A stretch of DNA of 64,000 nt from Uranotaenia lowii (lineage: Eukaryota; Arthropoda; Insecta; Diptera; Culicidae). The position numbers were made by a program, and so were the translations under genes. The stretch spans positions 331,781,920 through 331,845,919 of the forward strand of contig NC_073692.1 in the NCBI RefSeq assembly GCF_029784155.1. The letters are read 5' to 3'. The notes under the pieces were generated by a model, which saw only the letters and a list, made by a program, of their open reading frames with translations, ran no database searches and had not been told where the DNA came from. Below are positions 31,013-40,876 of this stretch, piece by piece; within the stretch, counting starts at the first letter, position 1, and each line of letters begins with the position of its first letter.

Positions 31013-31526
31013 TTTGTCATTTGTTATTTGTTTATTTCATCAACAGATCACATATTGATCCAAATGATAGGTTAAAAATTGAAGACAAACTACAATTACA
31101 CGGAATTTACCCTATACTATACTTAAAGCACTAAGGATTCTTCTACGGAATAATTCCCTCGAAACGCCAAAATCAAAATGATCGGAGAAGCGGTTAAACG
31201 TCCTTATTGCACCAATTAGCGCTGTATTAGCTCCGTAGTTATTCTGTCGGAGAGGAGCAAAGAGCTGAAGATTACGATTCCTCAAGCCTCGGGATCGCAC
31301 GCTGAGTTGGAGTGCTTCTAGCAGTGCAGGGCAGTCGGTTCTAGACGAAAGCAGATCGGCAACAATAGGGCCCGTGTTGCGGTCCGGCGGGCCTGCAGCG
31401 TGTCGATGTCGATAAGGCGGCAGCGGCTTTCGTAGCTGGGGAGTCGGAATGGGTCTTGCCAGTTCAGGTTCCGGAGAAAGAAACGCAAAAAACGCTTCTG
31501 GATGGCATCGATACACTCCGAGCCAT
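31013..31526 (-). mobile_element. LINE A copy 2, 3' end (C-terminus, 3'UTR, short-repeat tail)
   Basis: On the minus strand this encodes the C-terminal block with FLRNLNWQDPFRLPSY and LSVRSRGLRNRNLQL, followed by a 3'UTR. It ends in short repeats of the type AAACAAAT-AACAAAT-GACAAA (31040-31013). It is the continuation of 42575-44316, from which it is separated only by the gypsy insertion; the 4-base duplication CCAT at both junctions proves the join. Copy 1 (14180-15695) lacks this tail. Confidence 0.85.
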
Positions 31527-33220
31527 TGTAACATATAAGATTATACTTGGTTTATTTTGTCTTCAATAAACCAATTCGGATAAATAACATGTCATCAAAC
31601 AAAATAATTGTCACCGAATGAGAAAAACTTCGAAGGATTTTGCTCCGTGTATACAAAAAGTGTGAACCGACCTGAAGAAAACTGAAACCGTACTGTTGTC
31701 ATCCGCAAGAAAACTGGGCAAGGAAGAAAAAGCATCAAGAAAACACCAGCACCGGCTCAACTTCACGCACTTCCGTGGGATTGTCATTCGACAAAAGAAA
31801 AAGTGCGGGATAGATGCAGTGTGCCTCGTTGTCGCGATTTCGGAAACCAAAGCCCCTGAATCTACCTAAACGGGAAACGCACCAAATAGAGAGAAGGTAA
31901 GCGATCAAAATAGAGTGAATTTAGCACTGATTGCAAACATCCAATTTGCCACAGAACTCGTCCTAACGACTCCTTCTCTGCCTTTTCTTCTCGTGTCAGG
32001 AGCGGAGGAAGAAAGCCGAGAACGGCTGTTTGCCGAATCGTGCTGCTGTTCCGTGACGAAAACAACCTGCGAAGGTTTCCCAAGCCGTTGGAAAGACGGT
32101 CACAAAGAGTTTGGCTACTTTGGGAACCCGCAGAGGTGAGTTTACGGCACCAATTTGCATTCGAGCAAATTTTATTAAAAAACTTTTCCCCACACTCAAT
32201 AGTTGGAGACGAAAGCACGGAAAATAACCAACAAACGAGCACCCGGAGAAGAGGAAAAGTGCCAAGTAATCCCGGCAACTGAACCGGCAAACGGAAGGGA
32301 AAAAGTTCCCGAGAGCCCCTTCACAAAAGGGTGAGAAATTAAACAACAGACAAAATATGTTGTGCTAAATTGCTGACGTTGTTGGTGCCGCAGGGCTCTC
32401 TTTTTCCCCTTCTTTTCTTCCTCTTTTTCTCCCAGGAGTTGGTCAACGGTGTGCGAGCGGACAACAGTACGCGTGCGGAAACAAGCGGGAACCGAAGAGC
32501 ATCAGAAAGCAGTTCGACAGTGGTCGATGGTCATCAAGGAATCGCAGGACTTCCGGAGAAGCCGGAATTCATCGCTACAAGGTACCAGACGGAGATTCGA
32601 CAGTGGTCGAGGAGTTCGAGGGAACCGGAAACAGATTCCGGAAGAATCCGGATTGCACGGAGGAGAATTTCACCAGAAAAGTGCTCGACAGTGGTCGAGA
32701 GTATCAGAGGAACGGTTCGTGGTTTTCCGGAACAATCCGGGTAGAAGCTGCACGGAATCGAAGCCGACGGCTGCCGGTGGAGAACGATTCGGCCTTGACG
32801 CAGGCCAGAGAATCGTCGTCGACCGAAGAAGGCAATCTACCGCAACCGCAAGTATGCTGTCAGGACATCCAAATGCGAATTGTTGCTGCGTTCGCCACCC
32901 GAGCGATTTCTGCGATTTCTGGGTCAACGATGACCGACCAATTGATCGTCATTCTTGGGACGAATCGAGTCCGGAACATCCAGTGAAATGCACGTAAGTC
33001 AGCTGTTTATTCATTGCTTTCACACACCATAAATAATCAGATGAATGAGCCTGAGGGCAAAATAAAAAGGATGGCTTGACCATCAATAATTTGTTTGAGA
33101 AATGTAATGACATGTTTAAATTTATTGCTTTTGCTTAGAACAACCTGAGCTAGCCTGGCAAAGAGGAAGAAACAATTCTCTTCTTCTTTTCCTTAAGCCA
33201 AAACCCCTTTTCTTCTTACA
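31527..33220 (+). repeat. 5' LTR of the gypsy element (1,694 bp)
   Basis: The LTR is unusually long. It contains a poly(A) signal AATAAA (33061-33066) and three copies of GACAGTGGTCGA (32516, 32599 and 32687). It also has splice-like signals: a donor AG/GTGAGT at 32136, a strong pyrimidine-rich acceptor ending at 32435, and a donor GTAAGT at 32994. Open frames of up to 182 codons lie inside but are duplicated in the 3' LTR and match no family I know. Confidence 0.9.
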
Positions 33221-33240
33221 TGGCACCCAACGTTAAAAAC
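33221..33240 (+). other. Primer-binding site of the gypsy element
   Basis: Directly after the LTR comes TGGCACCCAACGTTAAAAAC. The first bases match the complement of an insect tRNA-Lys 3' end (gypsy-type TGGCGCCCAACG) with one mismatch. The tRNA assignment is from memory. Confidence 0.6.
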
Positions 33241-33433
33241 CCACACAGCACAACAGAATTTCATGGTTTTTCGATGGTTTTTCCTCCTTATCGTTAATTT
33301 TCGAAATCTTGTTAAGATTTCATTGTTTGGTTCGTCTTTGGATTCATATTTCGTTTTTGCTGCTTTAAAGTAAGTAGCATTTAGAGCTATCATCATAACA
33401 AGTACAATACAAAGTAAGTAAATTATAGTTAAG

Positions 33434-35626
33434 ATGGATTTTTCGTTGCTATCAGAAGAGGAGATCGCTTACGAATTAGCGTTGCGACACATTTTGAATG
33501 TGAATTCACTTACACATCGCAGCAAAGTGTTGCGTTTAAAAGCACTTTTTCAAGAAGAACAAATTAAGGACTTTTTTCACAATAGTTCAATTCATGTGAT
33601 GAGTCCTACAATCAATATTGAGAATTGCACAGTTGGCATTAAAGATCTGCAAACTTTTGCCGATTTAGCTTGCAAAACAAACAACAATCAGGATCTTAAA
33701 GTAGCTAGAGCTAGATTGCTTCATTATGACCAAAGATTGAAAATCATAGATCCACCAAACTATCTTATTGATGTTCTCACGTCCCTTCAGTCAATCGTAA
33801 GCGAGTTGCTCAAAAAAGTGCGTGCGCATATTGAAAACGGTGCTAGTGCAAACTCTAGTTTAGTGGCAGCGGAAGAGGAAGGAGTCGGAGGAGAAAGCAG
33901 TCTTGCTGAGATTTTTAACGCTTCAGCAAGTATTCAAAACACCACGATTCAGGCAGGTTCACCAATCAACACAAGCCGAGGACGAGGGCGAGGAGTTTCG
34001 CCACATCAACAGACAGGAGCCGTTCCAAAGCAACGAGTGTTGAACAACGACTTCGAAACCAACAACCCTCCACACCTTCTCCCCAATCCTCATGCGCAAC
34101 CACAACGGGTTTTGAACAACAATGCATCTGCAATCAACCGTGATCAACAACTACAGCAATCAACTGAAGACAACAACGAAGGTAATCGACGTAACTTCAG
34201 ATCAGCACAGGCAGGAAACAGCAGCACGGAAAGAGAGCGTTTCGACGATCTTAGAAACGAGCTCTTGAACAACCTGTTGCAGCTACAACTTCAGCCACGC
34301 AGAAATGACGAGAATAGCAGGATGCAGAAGGCGATACACCACTGGCGTTTCTTCTTCAAGGGGCGCGAAGACGTCGAGAATCTCAACACGTTCCTGGATC
34401 GAGTTGAAAGCTTTGCGGTTTCGGACGATATTTCCGATGAGGTGTTGCTGTCAGGCGTCAAGCATTTACTTATGAACGATGCGCTAGAGTGGTATGCAGA
34501 TAACCAACGTCAACTGGTGTCGTGGGACGCGTTCAAGCGTATCATTCGACGTGACTATCTAGGTGAAGAGCATGGTCAGTTGCTGAGAGCTGAGGCGTTT
34601 TTCCGTTACCAAGGTGAAGCAGAATCGTTCGATCAATACTTCAAAGACATTTCTACGTTGTTCCGGTTTGCCGATCCACCGATGTCCAACGCAGAAAAGC
34701 TGTTCCTGGTAAAAAAGAACATGCGCATGGATTACCTATCAGCAGTCACAGCAGCGAACCCTACAACGCTGGAGCAGCTAGTTCGGACGTGCAAGACCCA
34801 AGACAACATGAAGCTTTTGCTGGATAGACAACAACGCATGTCTATTCCAAGGGAATCGCTATTAGCACCGAGGTTGGCTACTCCGAAGAACCAGCAGAAA
34901 CCGTCATACAACCAGCGTTTCTCGAAGGTGAATTTAGTGGAAAAGAACAAAGCGGGAGAATCTGTAGCAACAACTCGACTACAAGAAGCGGCAGAAGCAG
35001 ACGACGAAGAATATTGGCACCTGAAAATGGAAGAGCTGACGGAGCAGATCAACGCCATCAAGACTTTTGTAGATCGTAGACATCCCAGGACCACAAATAG
35101 GCAGAATCAACCGTCGACACTCAACCAACAACAACAATCACCTTATCCGAAGTACACGCAACAGCAACAGCTGCAGGCTACACAACATCAGTGGCAGAGC
35201 TCTCGGTATCCGGTAGAACAGCAACAGTTTGAAGGAACGCAGCAGTATTCGGGGAATCAAAATCAACAATTTCAGCATTCGCAGCAACCGTGGCAAGGTC
35301 ATCAGCAACGATCTGCGAATTACAATCAACAGTATCAGCCCAACCAACCAAATCAACAGTACCTGACTACTCAACAACAATTTCAGCAGAACAGACAACC
35401 CTGGCAAACACAAGAGGCACGGCAACTCAAACAGTACTCACAGGACCAGCGGAGAACTCTGACAATTTGTTGGAATTGTGAAGAAGCAGGACACCGATTC
35501 GTCGATTGTGAGAAGGAGCAGACTTTCTATTTCTGTCATGGCTGCGGCAAAAAGGGATTCACTCTGCGCAACTGCACATCATGTCGTTCTAGCGCGGGAA
35601 ACTACGAAGCGGGGAATCGTCAGTAG
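33434..35626 (+). CDS. gag: Gag polyprotein of the gypsy element (730 aa)
   Basis: ATG at 33434, stop TAG at 35624-35626. The middle (about residues 290-440) is a retrotransposon Gag capsid-like domain with WYADNQRQLVSWDAFKR and FRYQGEAESFDQYF. A Gln-rich spacer follows. The nucleocapsid end has a classic knuckle CX2CX4HX4C (C679, C682, H687, C692). A second knuckle has Phe in place of the His (C701, C704, F709, C714). Residues 150-270 are Asn/Gln-rich and disordered-looking. Pol follows in the -1 frame. Confidence 0.9.
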   Translation: MDFSLLSEEEIAYELALRHILNVNSLTHRSKVLRLKALFQEEQIKDFFHNSSIHVMSPTINIENCTVGIKDLQTFADLACKTNNNQDLKVARARLLHYDQRLKIIDPPNYLIDVLTSLQSIVSELLKKVRAHIENGASANSSLVAAEEEGVGGESSLAEIFNASASIQNTTIQAGSPINTSRGRGRGVSPHQQTGAVPKQRVLNNDFETNNPPHLLPNPHAQPQRVLNNNASAINRDQQLQQSTEDNNEGNRRNFRSAQAGNSSTERERFDDLRNELLNNLLQLQLQPRRNDENSRMQKAIHHWRFFFKGREDVENLNTFLDRVESFAVSDDISDEVLLSGVKHLLMNDALEWYADNQRQLVSWDAFKRIIRRDYLGEEHGQLLRAEAFFRYQGEAESFDQYFKDISTLFRFADPPMSNAEKLFLVKKNMRMDYLSAVTAANPTTLEQLVRTCKTQDNMKLLLDRQQRMSIPRESLLAPRLATPKNQQKPSYNQRFSKVNLVEKNKAGESVATTRLQEAAEADDEEYWHLKMEELTEQINAIKTFVDRRHPRTTNRQNQPSTLNQQQQSPYPKYTQQQQLQATQHQWQSSRYPVEQQQFEGTQQYSGNQNQQFQHSQQPWQGHQQRSANYNQQYQPNQPNQQYLTTQQQFQQNRQPWQTQEARQLKQYSQDQRRTLTICWNCEEAGHRFVDCEKEQTFYFCHGCGKKGFTLRNCTSCRSSAGNYEAGNRQ

Positions 35627-38600
35627 AGAGGGATGATTCAATTAACCCAAGCGACACTCTCAATGAAAATCTGATATTGACACACTTAAATGCTATCATC
35701 ATAAATCCCGGACATGACAACAGACCGCATGCAATCATCGGAGTATTAGGTAGAAGGATGAAAGCACTATTAGACAGCGGAGCCAATTGCTCATTGCTAG
35801 GCGGCAAGCATACACGAATAGTTGACGATCTAGGATTACGGAAAGGAACGGTGCAAGGTGGAATAAAGACAGCAGATGGTACGAGCCACATGATATCAAA
35901 CTTCGTTCGCCTGCCTATTGCCTACAACAATCGTAACGAAACACTTCCTGTTTTATTAGTTCCGTCAATTCCAGACTGTATTATTTTGGGGATGGACTTC
36001 TGGAACACCTTTGGTGTTAAGGCCGTGTGTTGTACGCTGGAATCCATGACGACAGAAGCAGATGTAGAAGATCCTCCAGAAGAACAGGTTACGAAGACAC
36101 TATCGGATGAAGAGCAGAACCGGTTAGAGATGGTTGTACAGCAATTTCCTAAAGCAGAAGATGGCGAATTAGGCAGAACACAGCTATATGAGCACCGTAT
36201 CGACGTTGGAAACGCACCACCGAAGAAACAAAGGCATTATCCGATGTCAAAATACGTGCTGGAGGAGGTAAATAAGGAGATCGACAGGATGTTGGCCATG
36301 GATGTCATCGAGGAGGCCATGTTCTCCCCTTGGAACAACCCACTCGTCGCTGTGAAAAAGAAAAACGGGAAATGTCGTGTCTGCTTGGACGCCCGCCACC
36401 TGAATAGTGTGATGATCAACGAAGGTTACCCGATTCCACAAATTTCGTCAATCATCAACAATTTAAGCGGTTGCACATACATCTCGACCATCGATTTAAA
36501 GGACGCATTTTGGCAGCTTCCATTACATCCAGATTCTCGTCCGCTAACTGCATTCACAGTACCCTCTCGGGGTCATTATCAGTTTCGTGTTGTTCCTTTC
36601 GGTTTATGCACGGCTAGTCAAGCGCTGGCGAGGGTAATGACGCACATCTTCGCCGACATGGAACCGCACGTGTTTCACTACCTCGACGACATCGTGATTT
36701 GTTCAAAAGACTTTGAGGAGCATCTGAAAACACTGGAAGAAGTCGCTCGAAGACTGAGAATAGCAAACCTAACAATATCCAAGGAAAAATCGATGTTTTG
36801 CCGGAAGGAGATTAAATACTTAGGGTATGTCTTGAACGAGCAGGGATGGAAAGTCGACGATGAAAAAGTTGAATGCATAGTGAAGTTTCCGGTTCCCGCT
36901 CAGCGAAAGGAGTTGCAGCGCTTTTTGGGCCTCTGCAATTGGTACCGTCGCTTCATCCATAACTTTGCCAAGGTTGCAGCACCACTTACGGAACTCACCA
37001 GGACCAAGGTTAAATTTCGCTGGACCAAGGAAGCAGAAGAGGCATTTTTGAAGCTGAAATCAATGTTGGTCTCCGCACCGATTCTTGCTATGCCGGACTA
37101 TTCAAAGCCGTTCGCGATCGCGTGTGATGCCAGCGATGTCGCCATTGGAGCTGTGCTCACCCAAGAGATTGACGACGAGGAACATCCCATATGCTACTTC
37201 TCCCAAAAGCTGTCAGCATCGGAGAGGAAGTATTCGACCACAGAACGGGAATGTTTGGCGGTAATAAGGTCCATAGAAAAGTTTCGCGGTTACGTGGAAG
37301 GAGTTAGGTTCATCGTGCATTGCGATCACGCTGCATTGAGTTATTTAAAGTCGATGAAGAATCCGACGGCACTCCTCAGTCGCTGGATACTCAGATTGAA
37401 TGCCTTCGATTTCGAGATTCGCTACCGAAAGGGTACAATCAACGTGGTTCCGGACGCCTTGTCGAGAGCAGTCGCCACAATTACGCTCACCAAGGACGAA
37501 ACGAAGGACACCTGGTACAAAGAACTTGTTTTGCGGGTCACAAAAGAACAGGACAAGTATCCAGACTTTAGAACGATCGACGGAGAGTTGTACAAGAACT
37601 GTCGATGTCGCGACGAAACCGGAATCACCACGCACACATGGAAGAAGGTAATTCCACTTGAAAGTCGGCAAGAAGTAATTAAAAGGTTTCACGATTCTAC
37701 AACAGGAGCTCACCTGGGATTCTATAAGACGCTGAAGAAAATCCAAACCCACTTCTACTGGCCCAAGATGCAGGACGATGTTAGCCGTTTTGTTCGAAGC
37801 TGTGACACCTGTAAAGCTAGCAAGGCACCGAACACAAAGATGATGCCGCAAATGGGGAATGCCAAACCAGCCAAAGTTCCATGGGAGCTGATCTCGGTGG
37901 ATTTCGTGGGCCCTCTGACGCGTTCAAAGCAGGGAAACACTGTCATGTTTGTCGTAGTAGATTGGATAACGAAGTACGTTATAGTGCAACCGATGAGAGC
38001 AGCAGATTCAGTCCGTATGGTACGTTTCTTGGAAGAACAGGTGTTTCTAAAGTTCTCACGACCCAGGATCATACTTTCCGACAATGGCAAGCAGTTCGAA
38101 TCAGCCGCATTCAAATCGTTACTGGCACGCAACAAGATCATCAACATGCGAACCGCCTACTACTGTCCTCAAGTAAACAACGCCGAACGCACCAACCGCG
38201 TATTGATCACATGCATCCGCTCGCTAATCGACGAAGACCATCGCCGTTGGGATGAGAATCTACCGGCGATCACCGCAGCGATCAACAGCGCGAAGCACGA
38301 AGTCACTGGAGTCAGCCCGCACTTCACGAATTTCGGCCGTGATTTGATTCTACACACTGATCTCTACGCACAACAACACTTGAACGCCGCGGATGATCCG
38401 AAGATCACACAGGATCTACGATTGTCAGGAATCAAGCGAATCCAAGAGTTTATCACGAAGAGGATCAAGAAAGGTCACGAAGAGTCCAAGCAGCGATACA
38501 ACTTAAGGAAGCGGACGGTAGATTTCAAGATTGGTGATGTAGTCTGGAGAAGGAAGTTCAACCTGTCATCGAAGGCTGATCATGCCAACCAAAAGCTGAA

Positions 38601-38718
38601 TCCGAAGTTCGTGCCAGCAGTTATTCGAAATGTGCTAGGTGCGAATCGGTATGAGTTAGAAGATGTCTCGAGCGGGAAACGCGGACGCTATCACGCGAAA
38701 GACATCAAAGCAGATTAA
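35593..38718 (+). CDS. pol: Pol polyprotein: protease, RT, RNase H, integrase
   Basis: The frame is open from 35593, overlaps gag by 34 bases, and lies -1 to it. In order: protease with DSGA (about 35773) and ILGMDF, RT with the catalytic YLDD (about 36679-36690), RNase H with ACDAS and TERECLA, and an integrase with an H-H-C-C zinc site (near 37690-37810). The DDE triad is in place (Asp 37900, Asp 38080, Glu 38185). A C-terminal chromatin-type tail ends at TAA 38716. All catalytic residues are intact. Translation probably starts by frameshifting and not at an own ATG. Confidence 0.9.
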   Translation, partial: RGKLRSGESSVERDDSINPSDTLNENLILTHLNAIIINPGHDNRPHAIIGVLGRRMKALLDSGANCSLLGGKHTRIVDDLGLRKGTVQGGIKTADGTSHMISNFVRLPIAYNNRNETLPVLLVPSIPDCIILGMDFWNTFGVKAVCCTLESMTTEADVEDPPEEQVTKTLSDEEQNRLEMVVQQFPKAEDGELGRTQLYEHRIDVGNAPPKKQRHYPMSKYVLEEVNKEIDRMLAMDVIEEAMFSPWNNPLVAVKKKNGKCRVCLDARHLNSVMINEGYPIPQISSIINNLSGCTYISTIDLKDAFWQLPLHPDSRPLTAFTVPSRGHYQFRVVPFGLCTASQALARVMTHIFADMEPHVFHYLDDIVICSKDFEEHLKTLEEVARRLRIANLTISKEKSMFCRKEIKYLGYVLNEQGWKVDDEKVECIVKFPVPAQRKELQRFLGLCNWYRRFIHNFAKVAAPLTELTRTKVKFRWTKEAEEAFLKLKSMLVSAPILAMPDYSKPFAIACDASDVAIGAVLTQEIDDEEHPICYFSQKLSASERKYSTTERECLAVIRSIEKFRGYVEGVRFIVHCDHAALSYLKSMKNPTALLSRWILRLNAFDFEIRYRKGTINVVPDALSRAVATITLTKDETKDTWYKELVLRVTKEQDKYPDFRTIDGELYKNCRCRDETGITTHTWKKVIPLESRQEVIKRFHDSTTGAHLGFYKTLKKIQTHFYWPKMQDDVSRFVRSCDTCKASKAPNTKMMPQMGNAKPAKVPWELISVDFVGPLTRSKQGNTVMFVVVDWITKYVIVQPMRAADSVRMVRFLEEQVFLKFSRPRIILSDNGKQFESAAFKSLLARNKIINMRTAYYCPQVNNAERTNRVLITCIRSLIDEDHRRWDENLPAITAAINSAKHEVTGVSPHFTNFGRDLILHTDLYAQQHLNAADDPKITQDLRLSGIKRIQEFITKRIKKGHEESKQRYNLRKRTVDFKIGDVVWRRKFNLSSKADHANQKLNPKFVPAVIRNVLGANRYELEDVSSGKRGRYHAKDIKAD
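35596..35639 (+). promoter_or_regulatory. Predicted -1 ribosomal frameshift signal between gag and pol
   Basis: The heptamer GGGAAAC (35596-35602) reads G GGA AAC in the gag frame, a canonical X XXY YYZ slip site whose -1 frame is the open pol frame. Eleven bases later GAATCGTC (35614-35621) can pair with GATGATTC (35632-35639). The loop GAGAG (35626-35630) could pair with CTCTC (35657-35661) to form a pseudoknot. Confidence 0.75.
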
Positions 38719-40876
38719 GTTTCAAGCTATGTAAGCAACAACGCTGACCACAAGCTCACTCAGAGCACAAAACACGAAATGGAGAAGGCTGAAGGACCAA
38801 CATCATCTTTGAATCCTCGCCACCAACAACTCGGAGCAAATTTGCAGAATTCTTCAATTCAAACAACTCAACGGAACACAGCTGATGCTAATTCGTCGCT
38901 AGCACACCGACGAACACAACGAAGTAGGCGTTTATGAAGGAGACAACGGCCTTGCGTGGGACCAGCGTCGGCTGGATGGACTCTAAGAACTCTGCCAGGA
39001 AGTTCTTCAGAATTTGGAGAGGGCCGGCAACCTCGCGTGGGATTGCCGCCACTTATTGTCCAGAAGGCAATCCTGTCATCGTGAAGCAGCGTAGCAGCGC
39101 TGGGGATAGTAGCACTGGTGAGACACCGTAGCCAGGCGCTACACACCATCGCAGAGAACCCATCCAGGTTCGGGATATTGGAATGTTCGGAAAGTCAAGT
39201 ACAGCAGCTCCAAATACCACGTCGCTGCAATTGAAAGGATTGTCAGGACATCAGAAAAAGGATTCAGCACCACGAAATACAGTTATGCGAAGAAGTTGTG
39301 AGGAGTAGACATCATGACGGCCGCTACTACCATATCGACTCTCTCTCGCTAACTATAGAAAGCCACACGCCCAAATAATCAAGCTATGTACACACGGCAA
39401 AGCCTGTCAACAACGAGCACAGCTCCAAAAACAACATCCAAGGTGTGACGAGCAACAACAATCTCTCAACCACCTCTCCACCTGAAAATGTTCAAGAATA
39501 CCACAATCATGCTAACGCAGCAATCAACCAAGCTTGATAGAACGAAGCACAAGAATCAAGAATACACATCCGTTCTCAGACCGTGACAAACTGACAACAA
39601 CCAACACCCAACCATCAACCTATACGAACTGAAGGAAACGTCGAAGGCAAAACCAGCCCCTTCAGGCTCGGGATATTGGAATACGGGAAATCTAAGTACA
39701 GTAGCTCCAAACACCAAGTCGCTGCTGTCGAAACGACAATCAGGACTTCAAAACGGGCGAAAGAGTTAGCACCTACGGAGTTTTGCGCAGAAGTTGTGAG
39801 GGGTAGACATTATGACGGTCGCTACTTCCATATCGACTCTCGCAAACTGCCGAAAGCACCACGCACTAAGAAATCAAGCTATGTAAACACGGCCATGCCG
39901 GTCAACAACGAGAAATCTCCGAAAACAACATAAATGATGTGATGAGCAACAAAATTCTCTGCAACTACCTCTCCACCAGAAAATGTTTATAAGTACCACA
40001 ACCATCATTGATACAGCAAAGAACCAAGCTTGAGAACAGGAAAACAAGAGCAACAAAACCTAGCCGTTCTCAGATCGTGAAAAACTGACACATAGCTATG
40101 AAGGCTACAAACTGATGTCGAACTGAAAGAAATACTGAAGGAGAAGAAACCGTTCGCCGGACGAGACAAACCGTGCACACCGAAAGCGACAACCATCACT
40201 ATCTATTTGTATTTGTACTACGTAAAGGATTTGAAGCTACTTTCTCTACTAATAACTCTTATTATCCAAGAAATCCAAATACAAACATTCGTAGAAATTT
40301 TCGGGGGTCAGTAAGAAAATTCAAAAGGAACGCGAATTGGAGGCGCGGTAAAACCTCTATTCTGGGCTCTTTCTGATTTAGGAGACTAAATCCTCCTTTT
40401 CCTGGAACTCTACGAATCACCACGAACCTGTAAATAAAACCATCATGTTTCTCTGTAAATACTTGTAAATAGTATCGTTAAGTTTCGTTATCATTGTTCG
40501 ATCTAAATCCTTTTGCTCAGTAAAGATTTTTGATCGTTTCTGCGTGTTTGCTGCAGCAGAAATTCGTTATGAGAAGCAAGTTTAAGATATTGGTCGGTGA
40601 CTTTGTCACATTTAGGTGACGCAATTTTGATCACCATTTGCCAGAATTCGCTGGTGTTACTATTGGTTAGAATAAGTATCTTCGTCTTGTACTATGTGCA
40701 CTACATCTGGTGTGCCTATAGGGCCACGCAACTAAGCTAGTTAATAAGCATTTTGAGTTTAGCTCAATCCTTCTGATCAATATTATCTCCGACCAAATTT
40801 CGGATGAATTTGTAATTTTTTTCATGAGCCGACTCACATCGTCTCATGAAAAAAATTTTCTGTTGTGGCAATGCTG
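38719..40876 (+). other. Post-pol non-coding region with diverged tandem copies
   Basis: There is no env or other long frame. The phrase TCAAGCTATGTA occurs at about 38728, 39378 and 39870. Two blocks of about 490 bp (about 39170-39620 and 39664-40090) align with each other, sharing 'cgggatattggaat', 'gcagaagttgtgagg.gtagacat' and 'accaagcttgagaa'. The end of pol looks like an older relative. Purine tracts before the 3' LTR are weak. Confidence 0.7.

Noticed and set aside
32449..32997. 182-codon frame in the gypsy LTR as a gene
   Set aside because: It is duplicated in both LTRs, overlaps other frames of similar length, and shows no protein family motif.
38719..40876. env gene of an endogenous retrovirus
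   Set aside because: No long frame, signal peptide or membrane segment; the region is diverged tandem non-coding blocks.
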